Source of the DNA: JAPPHA01 sp963664045
GTDB taxonomy: Bacteria; Pseudomonadota; Alphaproteobacteria; Rhodobacterales; Rhodobacteraceae
DNA length: 64,000 bases
Direction: 5' to 3'
Assembly: GCA_963664045.2 (NCBI GenBank)
Contig: CAXXGT010000004.1
Coordinates: 1-64,000 of the forward strand
Shown piece after piece: positions 17,012 through 25,909 of the stretch. The position numbers were made by a program, and so were the translations under genes. How positions within the stretch are numbered: the first letter of the stretch is position 1; every line of letters begins with the position of its first letter. The notes under the pieces were generated by a model. The model was not told the origin of the DNA. It did not search any database and saw only the letters and a list, made by a program, of their open reading frames with translations.

Positions 17012-17901
17012 CCGCGGACAACACCACGATCGCGTGCCGTTACCACGGGCGTGACTTCACCACCGGCGAGATGGCGCTGATGCGGGACCTGATCGCGGCC
17101 TCCCCGCAACAGACCCGTGCCGGGCTGGCGCGCGCGTTCTGCCGCGCCATCGGCTGGGTCAAGCCCGACGGCGAACTCAGGGCCATGATGGCCCGGCTCA
17201 CCATGCTGAGGATGCACCGGGACGGGATCATCACACTGCCGCCGCCGCGACACGGACCGCGGCCGCGGCGGGTTCCGGAGTTCGGCCCGGAAACCGACCC
17301 GCCGCAGACGCCGATGCCGGAGACCCTGGACGCGGTGCGCCCGGTCCGCCTGGTCAGGGTCACCGGCGCCGGCCGTGCCGCCAGTGTCGCCTGGAACGGC
17401 TTCATCGCCCGCTGGCACTACCTCGGTTACACGCCCCTCATCGGTGCACAGATGCGCTATGCGGTCCAGGACCGGGAGGGCCGGCCGCTGGCCATGCTCG
17501 GCTTCTCGGCCGCCGCATGGAAGACCGCACCCCGCGATGCCTTCATCGGATGGTCTCCGGAAGTCCGGGAGCGGAACCTGTACCGCGTGATCAACAATGC
17601 CCGATATCTCATCATGCCATGGATCCGGATTCCAGGTCTCGCCTCCCACATCCTCTCCCGGGCGCGGCGCCAACTGCCGAAGGACTGGCAAAGCCACCAC
17701 AACATCTCCCCGGTCCTGATGGAAACCTTCGTCGAAACCCCGCGCTTCTCAGGGATCACCTACAAGGCGTCCGGATGGATCCATGTCGGAACAACAAAGG
17801 GGCGGGGCAAATACGACAGAAAGAATGAATTCGCAAAGCCCAGGAAAGACATCTGGCTCTGCCCGCTCAGAAAAGACTGGAAAAGAATCCTCAATCAATA
17901 G
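17008..17901 (+). CDS. DruA-like (DUF4338) protein encoded within an IS66 element
   Basis: A 297-residue protein of the DUF4338 family, which includes DruA of the Druantia anti-phage system. The family core is clear: HYLGYTPLIGAQMRYAV, then AFIGWSPEVRERNLYRVINN with NNARYLIMPWIRI, LASHILSRARRQL, and ETFVETPRFSGITYKASGW near the end. The N-terminal part (GRDFTTGEMALMRDLIAASPQQTRAGLARAF) is the usual helical domain. No druBCDE genes are present, so this is an element-borne homologue, not a Druantia locus. Its role with the transposase is unknown; ideas include DNA-end binding, target selection or nicking. The ATG overlaps the transposase stop. Confidence 0.85.
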   Translation: MTADNTTIACRYHGRDFTTGEMALMRDLIAASPQQTRAGLARAFCRAIGWVKPDGELRAMMARLTMLRMHRDGIITLPPPRHGPRPRRVPEFGPETDPPQTPMPETLDAVRPVRLVRVTGAGRAASVAWNGFIARWHYLGYTPLIGAQMRYAVQDREGRPLAMLGFSAAAWKTAPRDAFIGWSPEVRERNLYRVINNARYLIMPWIRIPGLASHILSRARRQLPKDWQSHHNISPVLMETFVETPRFSGITYKASGWIHVGTTKGRGKYDRKNEFAKPRKDIWLCPLRKDWKRILNQ

Positions 17902-17940
17902 ACAACAGACAACAACATCACGCCTTCGCCGAACGCTTAC

Positions 17941-17948
17941 TCCGGAAT
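17941..17948. repeat. 8-bp target-site duplication (right copy), TCCGGAAT
   Basis: Exact copy of 15000-15007, immediately after the right end of the IS66/DruA element. Confidence 0.95.
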
Positions 17949-18077
17949 CTCCTTTTCCGGAATTCGCGTAAGTGACTCTAATTCAACGACTTTTTCTCAG
18001 ATGATTCCGTTTTGTTCCGCCTGAAGTTCCGGTTAATTCGTGCGAGTCGCTGATGAACTGGGTGTGCAAGATTGCGG

Positions 18078-19019
18078 TTAGGCCTCGAAGAGTTCGGCAG
18101 CGAGATCATCCAGCGAGCCGATGTCCTTTTGTCGCAATGGGGAAGGGAGTCGGTGAAAAACGTCGAAAGCGTGATGCTGTGCAACCCCCTGGGCTTGGCG
18201 GTGCAGAGCAAGACCAAGGGTCCTGTGGGCGAAGTCCCCGCCGACTGGCCACTCGCTGGCAGCCAGGAACACGCTTAGCAATTCCTTGTTGCATCGAAAG
18301 GTATCGAAAAAGAGCTTGGCAAGTTCATAGTGACGATCGATCACGACCGCATCACCCCAGTCAATGATCCCGGAAAGGCGACCGCCTTCGACATATATGT
18401 GGTTGTCCACGAGATCGCCGTGGACGAAGACACGGTCGAAAGGGCGGAGACGTGCAAGAAATCCGCGGATCCCGGGTATCAGATGTCGCGGAAGCGAACT
18501 CCGTCGGGCTGCCGCAACTATGTCGGCGACCGGCAAGTCTGTCGGAGGCATGACCCGGATCGGCCGCAACGCGTGCACGCGGCGGATCTGACGACCCAGT
18601 TCAACGGCGAGCGCGGTCAACCGTGCGGGTGACAGGCTTGACCGGCAGCATGGGACCCCGGAGATCCGGCCGGTGACCAGGTACGGCCATGGCGTGTCGG
18701 ATCCGCTGAAAATGCTTCCGGATGCCAGCAGGCGGGGCGCAGAAATCTTTGAATCGTTCGCGACAAGGTGGAGTGCCGAGTGCTCGGCCGCGTGGCTCCC
18801 ACGCCACGGCGGGAAGTGGCCGAACAGCTTCAAGACAACATCGCCGCAAAGAAACGTGGGGTATGTTGCATTATGTCCAGCCAACACTTTCCGTTCCATC
18901 CCCGACAGGTCGTGTCGCTCAAGGATCCGAGAAATGTAAGGTCGCCAGAAACCGACATCGGCAATTCGCGACCGGTATTCCTTGGCAGATCCAAATACGG
19001 GAGGTTCTGTCGCGGTCAT
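18078..19019 (-). CDS. Aminoglycoside phosphotransferase (APH)-family kinase
   Basis: A 313-residue protein of the APH/choline kinase-like fold. The catalytic loop is HGDLVDNH (H200, D202, N206) and the metal-binding DFG equivalent is IIDWGD (D220-D223). An ATP-lobe segment, YPTFLCGDVVLKLFG, is near residues 53-67. The family phosphorylates small hydroxylated molecules; antibiotic resistance cannot be claimed since many members act on metabolites. It stands alone between mobile elements, with no partner gene in the same orientation, so it could be an accessory gene. Full length with a normal start. Confidence 0.8.
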   Translation of the reverse strand: MTATEPPVFGSAKEYRSRIADVGFWRPYISRILERHDLSGMERKVLAGHNATYPTFLCGDVVLKLFGHFPPWRGSHAAEHSALHLVANDSKISAPRLLASGSIFSGSDTPWPYLVTGRISGVPCCRSSLSPARLTALAVELGRQIRRVHALRPIRVMPPTDLPVADIVAAARRSSLPRHLIPGIRGFLARLRPFDRVFVHGDLVDNHIYVEGGRLSGIIDWGDAVVIDRHYELAKLFFDTFRCNKELLSVFLAASEWPVGGDFAHRTLGLALHRQAQGVAQHHAFDVFHRLPSPLRQKDIGSLDDLAAELFEA

Positions 19020-19251
19020 GTATCGAAGGATGGCAACGGAGAATCGATGGATGGTTCAATCTTGAATTCTGGCCCGGGTCGCAAGGAGCAAACGACCATG
19101 GCATATTACCAATGCATGGCTGGAGAGCGGATAACCGCCCCGAGTCGGAGATCGCCAGGCGCGATCTATCCCTGAGCCATGCGCAAGACGCAGGTCTCGC
19201 TCGGGCACTGGTTTTCAGAAAGACAACTTCAAATGCGACTCATGAGTCGCT

Positions 19252-19623
19252 TTAGCCGTCATCTCCAGGGAGAATGACTGTATTGCCGCGGTTGGAGATG
19301 CCCTCTGTATCGGTGTATGATCCATCCGGCGTGTACATGGTGCGACTGAAGTCCCGATCCCTGGCACGAAGTTCGTCACGCCCAAAATGCATGAAGCCGA
19401 CACTCAGATTGCCGCGCCCCGACGGGCCGCTCCAGAGGGCGCTCCCGTTGCGCGAATCCATGCCCTTCTGGCTGGGCAGGCCGGCGCTGGCGGAGACCTC
19501 GAGACCCTCGAATTCATTCCTGAGCACGATGTTGACCGTGCCGCCGATGCCGTACGCGCTTTGCCGGACCAGTCCCTCGTCCAGGATTTCGACGCGTTCC
19601 ACGGCTGAGGGGGGGGGGGGGGG
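19252..19623 (-). pseudogene. TonB-dependent receptor fragment (plug to first barrel strands), 3' part
   Basis: Encodes the typical plug segment AVERVEILDEG, then YGIGGTVNIVLRNEFEGLEVSASAG, and the first barrel strands, ending at a stop after about 120 residues. A complete receptor would continue for several hundred residues, so the gene was already truncated. The upstream half, with the same reading direction, resumes at 24128 on the other side of the IS4/DruA element. The junction falls inside a proline run encoded by the poly-C strand. Confidence 0.85.
19609..19623. repeat. 15-base G homopolymer at the left end of the IS4/DruA element
   Basis: Fifteen consecutive G residues lie between the receptor fragment and the element's terminal CAATGGC. 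A longer tract lies at the other end (24104-24127). The tract is either the duplicated target or an expansion of it; its exact length may be uncertain. Confidence 0.8.
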
Positions 19624-19719
19624 CAATGGCATTTCTTTAACGATTCGGCGTCATTTCCTTTAGATTGCATGGCTGTTCCGGGGCCACCTTGCCCCTCTCC
19701 GGTCCGGATCAGTCCGTGA

Positions 19720-20578
19720 TCACGCGGTCTTCTGTCGCTTCCGGCTCCACTTTCCGACGGGTTTTCGTGAGCGGCGCGGGAATGACCGTCCGGGCCGCAA
19801 CCGTGCCCTCACTGCGAGGATGGAGTCCGCCATGCGCCCGACGGTGTCGGCCAGGGCTGCCGTGTGCGCCAGGATCATCTCCTCGAGGTTGACGGCGAGC
19901 ATGGCCAGTGCGTTGGAGAAGTTCGTCTTCATTTTCGGCCTGTCGCTTTCGTGCATGTCGTCGAGCAGGCTGTCGCCCCGGTTGGAGAACAGGCGTGCCA
20001 TGGCGATGAGGTTGAAATGGGCGTAGAGTTCCTGACGGACGCCGCGTTCGGTCTTGCCGTGGAATTCGTCCACCTCGATGACATGTTTGGATGTCTTGTA
20101 CAGCTCCTCGATCGACCAGCGACCATGGTAGAGGTCGGAAAGGTCGGCGATACTGTAGCGCTCCGTGTCGGTGAGGGTTGTGGCGAGCACGTATCGTTCG
20201 CCTTTGATGTCGTAGCGGACCAGGCGCAGGACGACCGGGGAGGCCGGGGTTGCGAAGCCTGCGGCCCGCAGCTTCCGCAGGGCGTCCTTTCCCGGTGTGA
20301 TCCTGATGCGGGCATCGTCGCGGTCTCCGTCGCGGAAGGCGTCGAAGGCGGTGACGGTGTTTCGCGGGATGCGGAACACCGGATGCAGGCCGCGTGCGGT
20401 CATGGCGTGGAGCATGACGAAGGAGAAGTATCCCCGGTCGAGGACCACGACATCGCCGGGTGAGAGGGCGCCGAGATGGGTGAGCGCGGCGGTGCGCTCG
20501 TTGGTATCGGGAGAGAGGATGAAGTCGACCGGCATGCGGTTGTCGAGCTTGTAGAGGCAGGACAGCAGCCCCTGGGGG
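19720..20578 (-). pseudogene. DruA-IS4 fusion transposase, 3' (catalytic C-terminal) part
   Basis: Continues the gene that begins at 23928. It resumes PQGLLSCLYKLDNRMPVDF and contains the IS4 DDE core pieces DVVVLDRGYFS (second Asp) and LYHGRWSIEELYKTSK, the IS4 Y-(2)-R-(3)-E-(6)-K signature. It ends at 19720 after a basic tail. Joining it to the 5' part across one copy of the 8-bp duplication gives an uninterrupted frame of 742 codons. It is inactive now because of the IS66 insertion. Confidence 0.9.
20571..20578. repeat. 8-bp target-site duplication (left copy), CCTGGGGG
   Basis: CCTGGGGG immediately precedes the GTAATAGG end of the IS66 element and is repeated at 22554-22561 after its other end. 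Confidence 0.95.
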
Positions 20579-22553
20579 GTAATAGGGGCAACTCCTCGGG
20601 AATTGGATCTGGCCTGAGGGGCTTTTTCCGGCACTCATTGAAGCGATGATCAACGCGAACGGTCGATACTGCTGTCGCGCTTGTTCGGTCGTCAATGTCA
20701 GGTTGTTGCGCGCTGCCTGATGAGGTCTGCAAGCCTCGGCACGTCGGGAGCACCGGCAACTCCGAGACGGTTCCTCAGGTAGTCCCAGAATGACAGGCCA
20801 AGCTTCTTGCAGGTCTTCTTCCCTCCGATATAGGCATCGCGTGCGGCCCGCCCGGCCTCGCTTCGGGTCCCGAACGAGATCTTGCGCCGGGTGACATGGT
20901 CCCGGATGTCGTTTTCAATCCCGTTTGTGTGGAGCGGTGTCTCCGGATGGTCGAGCACGCGCAACAGCTCGTCCCTGTTCGCCTTCAACCGTTCGAGCAA
21001 CCGGTCGAGGCTGGCATAACCGGTACGCATGCCGAAGATCTGGTCGAACCGTGTCTCCATGACACGCTTGCGCCGCGGGGTGGGGCGTTTCCGGTAGCGG
21101 GCAAGGCTGCGGTAGAGCTTCCACATCCTGTCGAGCACCGGAGCGACCCGTTCATGCTGATACGGGGTGTTTCCGTCCAGCTTGCTGACATTGCGCTCTG
21201 CATGAATCCAGCACAGGGCATGGAGGTCGCCGACATCGAACTGTCCGGCATCGTCGCTCAGGATCACGGTTCCGGCAATGCGCCCGCCATCGCAGATCGT
21301 CCCCCAGAGCGCGCCCTCCGTGGCGACCTTCACCGGGTTCTTCATCCCGGCAATGCCGAGCGCTTCCAGATGGGCCCGCCATTCATCGCCGTCACTGAAG
21401 CGCCGCTGCCCATGGGAGGCGAGACGCGCGATCACCGTCCCCGGAAGTTTCCGTTTCCCCATGTAGTCGAGTGCAGCGTCATTGACCGTGTAGGCTTCCT
21501 CACCCGCACAGAGATGTTCGAGGAAATCGAGGCGGCTTTTCGAGCCGCTCGACCGGAAATGGGCAAAGAGTTCGTTGCCGATCGCCGTGCAATAACCGTT
21601 CTCGGCCTTGTGGCGGGCACCGGTATCGTCGACGTTGAGCCACGAAGCGGTTTCCATGCCGGCCCTCAGCACCTGCTGCTGTTCCGCCACGATGCCCCCG
21701 GTGTCCGTGGTCAGGAACCGCCCCACCTGGCGCGCGGAGATGTCCAGGCCCACATCGTTCAGCATCGACGTAATCCGCCCGATCGTCGACTGGCACTGGT
21801 AATACAGCATGATCACCAGAGCCTTGACGCCGGGACCGTACTGTTCGCGTCCCGTCGCCACCTCCGGCGGTAACGGCGCTACATGCCGGCTGCCGTCCGG
21901 GAACTCCCAGACCTCGCGTCTGTAGGTGACCTCCTCGGCATGGAACACGATGTCGCGGACCGTGTGGTCCTGGTAGCCCTTGTGCACCGCTCCCTCGGGC
22001 ACGTCGTCGAGACCCACCTTCACCTCACGACGGTGCAGGTGCCGGTTCCGACGCCGCGGGCCGCGACCTTTCCTGCGGTCCTTGCCGGCCTTCCCCGACC
22101 CGCCGGACCCGGAAGAGCCCGATGCCGGATCGTCCGTATCATCGCCTTCCGACGACGCCATTCCGCTCGGTTTCATCCGGGGGCGCTTCGGAAGCTTCTT
22201 CAGCGCCCGGATCTCGTCGCGCAGGACCATGTTCTCCTCGCGGAGTTCGGTGAGTTGTTGCGCCTGTTCGGCCAGTTGCCGATCCCGGTGCTTGAGCTGC
22301 TCGTTCTGTTCTGCAAGTTGCTGATCTCGTTCAGCGAGCCGGTCGAGGGCCACGGTGAGCTGCTCCCGAAACGCGGCAATCCCCGCCCCTGACGCAGCAC
22401 CGGCGCCTGTCCGAATGTCCGTCTGCGAATCATCCATGCCCCTTGGAATCACAAGTCGATTCCGAAGGGAATCCCCTCATCGGGAAAAACAACCGGAAGT
22501 CACGGAATACCCTGTCAGGTCAACCCGAATTCCCGGAAAGATGCCCCTATTAC
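20579..22553 (-). mobile_element. IS66-type (single-gene, ISBst12-like) element, 1975 bp
   Basis: The left end reads GTAATAGGGGCAACTCC and the right end, reversed, GTAATAGGGGCATCTTT, followed in both by CGGGAATT; these are imperfect terminal inverted repeats. It is flanked by an 8-bp duplication CCTGGGGG. It carries only the transposase gene. A 5'-truncated copy of the same element lies at 45297-46034 in opposite orientation, ending with the same terminal sequence. Confidence 0.93.
20698..22452 (-). CDS. IS66 family transposase
   Basis: A 584-residue IS66-type transposase. Residues about 25-90 form a glutamine/leucine-rich coiled coil (repeats of LAEQ.EQL), followed by a G/S-rich, basic linker. 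The middle carries the family pattern VDDTGARHKAENGYCT (first Asp region) and ILSDDAGQFD (second Asp). The C-terminus has IENDIRDHVTRRKISFGTRSEAGR, the IS66 glutamate region. The GTG at 22452 and an ATG at 22437 are both possible starts. Complete and apparently intact; a nearly identical C-terminal copy is at 45297-46034. Confidence 0.9.
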   Translation of the reverse strand: MIPRGMDDSQTDIRTGAGAASGAGIAAFREQLTVALDRLAERDQQLAEQNEQLKHRDRQLAEQAQQLTELREENMVLRDEIRALKKLPKRPRMKPSGMASSEGDDTDDPASGSSGSGGSGKAGKDRRKGRGPRRRNRHLHRREVKVGLDDVPEGAVHKGYQDHTVRDIVFHAEEVTYRREVWEFPDGSRHVAPLPPEVATGREQYGPGVKALVIMLYYQCQSTIGRITSMLNDVGLDISARQVGRFLTTDTGGIVAEQQQVLRAGMETASWLNVDDTGARHKAENGYCTAIGNELFAHFRSSGSKSRLDFLEHLCAGEEAYTVNDAALDYMGKRKLPGTVIARLASHGQRRFSDGDEWRAHLEALGIAGMKNPVKVATEGALWGTICDGGRIAGTVILSDDAGQFDVGDLHALCWIHAERNVSKLDGNTPYQHERVAPVLDRMWKLYRSLARYRKRPTPRRKRVMETRFDQIFGMRTGYASLDRLLERLKANRDELLRVLDHPETPLHTNGIENDIRDHVTRRKISFGTRSEAGRAARDAYIGGKKTCKKLGLSFWDYLRNRLGVAGAPDVPRLADLIRQRATT

Positions 22554-22561
22554 CCTGGGGG
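22554..22561. repeat. 8-bp target-site duplication (right copy), CCTGGGGG
   Basis: Exact copy of 20571-20578 next to the right end of the nested IS66 element. Confidence 0.95.
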
Positions 22562-23928
22562 TACCATGCATCGGGATTGGGGGTCTGGTATCCGGCTTCG
22601 ACGAGCGGGCGCGGCAGGTTGAGCTTGGAGCCGTCGACGGCGAAGGTGCGGTGTTGGTTCCAGGGTTGGTTGTCTGTGTCGTGTGAGAGGATCTCGCGGT
22701 GCAGGTCCCGGAACAGGTCCTCGTGCACGCGGGCGCGGGCCTTGCAGATCGAGGAGGCGGCGACCGGTTTCGGCTGCGGCAGCGCGATGCCGGAGCGTCG
22801 GCACTGGTCCCACAGTTCCGCTGTCACGGTGGCGTAGCCCTTCTGTCCGCGCGCCAGCACCAGGCGGAACACGAACAGCATGACGATCAGGCTGTTCAGC
22901 ACCCGTCGCCTCTGCATCCATTCCCGGTCGTGGCGGGCGGCGATGTCGGTGGCCGCGTCGACGATCCGGGACCACATCGCGATGAAGAGGTCGTCGGCCG
23001 CAGAGGCGGGAGGCCTGCTGCGGCGCTTCGGCTGTGAGCGGGGCGTGTTCTCTCCCTTCAGGATCTCGCGGAACTCCGGATCCAGCACCCTGACCAGGAC
23101 CTGCTTGGCCGGCTTGGCGCCGCGTCCGCTGCGCTTCCCGGCCGTCATGCCGATCTGCTGCCAGTTGGCGGCCCTGTAGCAGGCGCCGTCGAAACGGGTC
23201 GGATCGATGAAGGTCTCGACGACCACCGGACGGCAGGAGTGCCGCTCCTGCCAGCAGTCGGGCAATCGGCGCAACGCCATCGACAACACTTTCGACGCCA
23301 GATTTTCGACGCGAACCCATGGCAACACGAGGAATCGACTGTTCGAGAGCGCAAGGTGCAACCGGCGCTCACGCTCGGTCTCGCTCCACCCGATCCACGC
23401 GTCCCGGGCCGGCAGCATCCGTGCCGCCGCCTCGAACAGCAGAACCGCGAGACACCGTCCGTGGCCGTCACGGACGAACCAGCGGATGTGCGGGCCAAAG
23501 GGCCGCGGACATCCGAGGTAGTGGTAACGGTCCACGAACGCGTTCCAGAGAGCGACATCCTCCGGCGATGTCGCCTCCTCAAGCACCAGCGGCTCCAGGG
23601 CACCAAGACCACAGGCAATCTCCGGTTGCGGGTCGGATGCCCGCACATGGACGATCGGCTTGCGCGTCTTCGCCACCGGGTTGCGCGACGCAGGCAGGCT
23701 CAGGATCCCGCACTCCTCCAGGTGCTCGAGAAGCCGCAGGCCGGCAGAAATCCGGTAGTCGCCTTTCGGCGTGGTCCAGTTCAGGTGCTCGCAGATGGTC
23801 ATGGACAGTTCGTTGCGGCTGTCGTTCGGGAACAGTTCAACCGTTTCCTGGATGTCGGCGATCTGGCGCCGTGTGAAGCGCCGGCCCAGAAAGGTGGTGG
23901 ACTTGAGGGCAGTGATTCGCGGGTCCAT
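22554..23928 (-). pseudogene. DruA-IS4 fusion transposase, 5' part (DUF4338 domain plus IS4 N-terminus)
   Basis: The ATG at 23928 has GGGAGC nine bases upstream. Residues about 1-290 are a full DUF4338/DruA-like domain: GRRFTRRQIADIQETV, RYHYLGCPRPFGPHIRWFV, AWIGWSETERERRLHLALSN, FLVLPWVRVENLASKVL, ETFIDPTRFDGACYRAANW. A basic linker follows. From about 330 on there is an IS4-type N-terminal domain ending in VDGSKLNLPRPLVEAGYQ (first catalytic Asp) and AWYPQG, where the IS66 element interrupts it. The C-terminal catalytic part is at 19720-20578. The uninterrupted protein would have about 741 residues. Confidence 0.9.
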
Positions 23929-24103
23929 GGCTGCAAGCTCCCGACAGGGCGGTCCAATCCAGACATAACATGCCATGGAAGGGAAATCGTGTCAACCCAC
24001 AAAACACGAAATCGCCAGGAACAACAAAACCAACCTTGAATCAGGGTGGTGCGTCACCACGCACGACAGAACAAAAATGCCGAATGTCTAAGAAAATGCC
24101 ATT

Positions 24104-24127
24104 GGGGGGGGGGGGGGGGGGGGGGGG
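24104..24127. repeat. 24-base G homopolymer at the right end of the IS4/DruA element
   Basis: A run of 24 G (the first may belong to the terminal CCATTG) separates the element from the 5' half of the split receptor gene, where the minus strand encodes a proline run. Far longer than expected by chance. Confidence 0.85.
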
Positions 24128-24423
24128 ATCATCGAGAGGTATATCCCCGATACCGGGCGCCCGTTGACGAGATAGATTCCATTGCCGGTTCCCGACCGCG
24201 CCCCGGACAGGCCGAAGCTGTTGAAGCCAAACCGGCTCGACAGCGGTTCCGAGAGATTCGCGGCGCCCGACATCTCCATGTCCTGGCGGTCGATCACGAC
24301 GACGGCGCGCGCCTCCGCCGTGTCCGGCAGCGGAACCAGGTACGCCGCCGCGGCGATCATTGGCGCCTCAGCAAGTGCGGGGCGGCAACGACATCCGGCG
24401 GCGGCCAGAAAAGAATGGAGCAC
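24128..24423 (-). pseudogene. TonB-dependent receptor fragment (plug domain), 5' part
   Basis: Encodes the N-terminal plug of a TonB-dependent outer-membrane receptor: VVVIDRQDMEMSGAANLSEPL, FNSFGLSGARSG, and the conserved YLVNGRPVSG, then IYLSMIP where the poly-C run begins. The remaining plug sequence (AVERVEIL...) is at 19252-19623. Even when joined, the reading frame stops soon after the plug, so this was a decayed receptor. The N-terminal signal and any STN domain are not clear. Confidence 0.85.
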
Positions 24424-25286
24424 ACGAAAATTGGGTATGCTAATGTCCTCCGTTCGTACTCGGATTGACCGCCGTCATCGCCGTGCCGGACCCGTCAGGC
24501 CGGGCCGTCATGGCGCTTCCCGGAACCGGCCGTTCAGCCGGACACCAGCGGTGTTCCCCACCCTGCGCCTGTCACGGCAGGAATGCCGGTTGCCCGGCAC
24601 CCCTGTACCCATCACGGCACGTCCATGTGCGGCGGGATTGTGTTGTGGTTGAGGTCTTGTTCCTTAGCTCAGACCGCAGAGGTGCGACGCAGCGCCTGGT
24701 GGGGACCCCGGAGCGCTCTCAACACGGCAGATGATCGTGCGGACCGGTAGACAGAGACCAAAGCACCGGTCTTGACCGCCCGGAATAGGCTGCCATAAGT
24801 GAGGCATCGGCCTTGGGACAGTGGATTCTCCCGTGCAAAATGAAGAAACTGGTGGCACGACCTGGTCGCCGCGAAAGTGTTCGCGCAATCCCATTCCGGA
24901 GATTTTCGAAGCGGAGATGCTGCTCGATCATGCCATTGCACATCACATGGCAGGCAGCCGCAATGAAGCCGCTCGCCTGATCCGGCAGACCGACAGGAAA
25001 ATATCAGGAACTTCACGGAATCCCTCTGGGGGTCGAAGAAGGCAAACCCCGACCAGCCAACTGGAGGGCCAAAGACGGCTTCACAGAGGCCGGGCCGCAG
25101 CTTGGGTCCGCGGGTGTCAATGCAACCATGAGCTTTAGTCGCCCATCGGATCCGATTGCAGCCAAGTCTACACGCATGTGTTCGACATCGTCTCGAGCGA
25201 TCTCTCTTTGCCGGGGCAAGTCGGGCAATGACGCACCAGACGCGGCGACCGGATACGCTGCGCCCGTTACAAAGTAGAGGACCGCG
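24424..25286. other. Stretch without a recognisable gene
   Basis: About 860 bp between the receptor fragment and a decayed redoxin gene. Open frames of 75-115 codons on the minus strand (24669-25016) match no family I know and show no start context. Probably decayed intergenic DNA. Confidence 0.4.
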
Positions 25287-25753
25287 ATGGACAGTTCCAC
25301 GTTTTTCGCTGCCGACTGGCTAAACACCGGGCATCCTATGTCGCTGGAAGATTTCCGGGGCCGGGTCTTGGCGGTCGAGGTGTTCCAGATGTTATGCCCC
25401 GGGTGCGTCCTCACTGGCCTGCCACAGGCGCAGCGCCTCGCCCAAAGCTTCGAGGAAAAGGACCTGGTAGTGATCGGCTTGCACAGCGTCTTCGAGCATC
25501 ACGACGGCAACAGCCGCGAAAGCCTTGCCGCCTTCCTGCATGAGTGGCGGATCGGTTTCCCCGTCGCCATCGATGCGCCGGCGACGGCCCGATGCCACGC
25601 ACGATGGAGGCTTGGCACCTGCAGGGCACGCCCAGCCTCGTGCTGTTCGACCGGCAGGGCGCGATGCGTGCGCGCCACTTCGGGCAGGTATCCGATCTCG
25701 CGCTCGGGGCGCAGGTGATGCGGCTGGTCTGCGAGGACGCGGATGATGCATGA
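25287..25753 (+). pseudogene. Thioredoxin-like/redoxin (AhpC-TSA, TlpA-type) gene with frameshift
   Basis: From the ATG at 25287 (AGAGGA upstream) the product has a thioredoxin-fold redoxin start. It reads SLEDFRGRVLAVEVFQMLCPGC with a CPGC active site, then LVVIGLHSVFEHH and FLHEWRIGFPVAID. Near 25590 the coding frame shifts by one base; the continuation GDGPMPRTMEAWHLQGTPSLVLFDRQG with the cis-Pro TP motif and the tail HFGQVSDLALGAQV lies in another frame to 25753. Otherwise full length, so a recent single-base indel or a sequence error would explain it. Confidence 0.8.
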
Positions 25754-25909
25754 CGGGGTCGTTTGCCGGGGGCGGTAGAATCCCGGGGGGTGGCGATGAT
25801 TTATTCCGCGCTGGCGGCAGGACTGACCGAGGCCCTGATTTGGCGGTTGCCGGGAAGACGTAAAGAAATTTTTTCCGTATAAGACGAACGCTTGGAGTCA
25901 TTTCCCTGT

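Larger units (their letters stand above)
15008..17940 (+). mobile_element. Complete IS66-type element carrying a DruA-like gene (2933 bp)
   Basis: Both ends are visible. From 15008 the sequence reads GTAAGCGTTCGGCGAAGG and on through TGATGTTGTTGTCT, and the reverse complement from 17940 is the same over more than 30 bases. The element is flanked by TCCGGAAT on both sides (15000-15007 and 17941-17948). It holds two coupled genes, a 630-residue IS66 transposase and a DUF4338/DruA-like protein, and lacks tnpA and tnpB. The intact ends, duplication and ORFs point to recent insertion. Confidence 0.95.
19624..24104 (-). mobile_element. IS4-type element with a DruA-like/transposase fusion gene, split by an IS66 element
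   Basis: The ends are imperfect inverted repeats: CAATGGCATTT and ATTCGGC match at both ends with a few mismatches between (about 21 of 26 positions). Inside is one large minus-strand gene, DruA-like domain plus IS4 transposase, plus a later IS66 insertion (20579-22553). Without that insertion and its duplication the element would be about 2.5 kb. It lies between poly-G tracts and splits a TonB-dependent receptor gene. Confidence 0.85.

Noticed and set aside
17008..17901. A Druantia defence locus
   Set aside because: Only a DruA-like gene is present, inside intact IS66 ends, with no other druantia genes.
18078..19019. Aminoglycoside resistance gene
   Set aside because: Only the general APH-fold motifs are visible; drug specificity cannot be claimed.
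19609..24127. Poly-G tracts as phase-variation switches of the receptor gene
   Set aside because: They lie at the ends of an insertion that already splits the gene, and the gene is truncated downstream, so slippage could not restore it.
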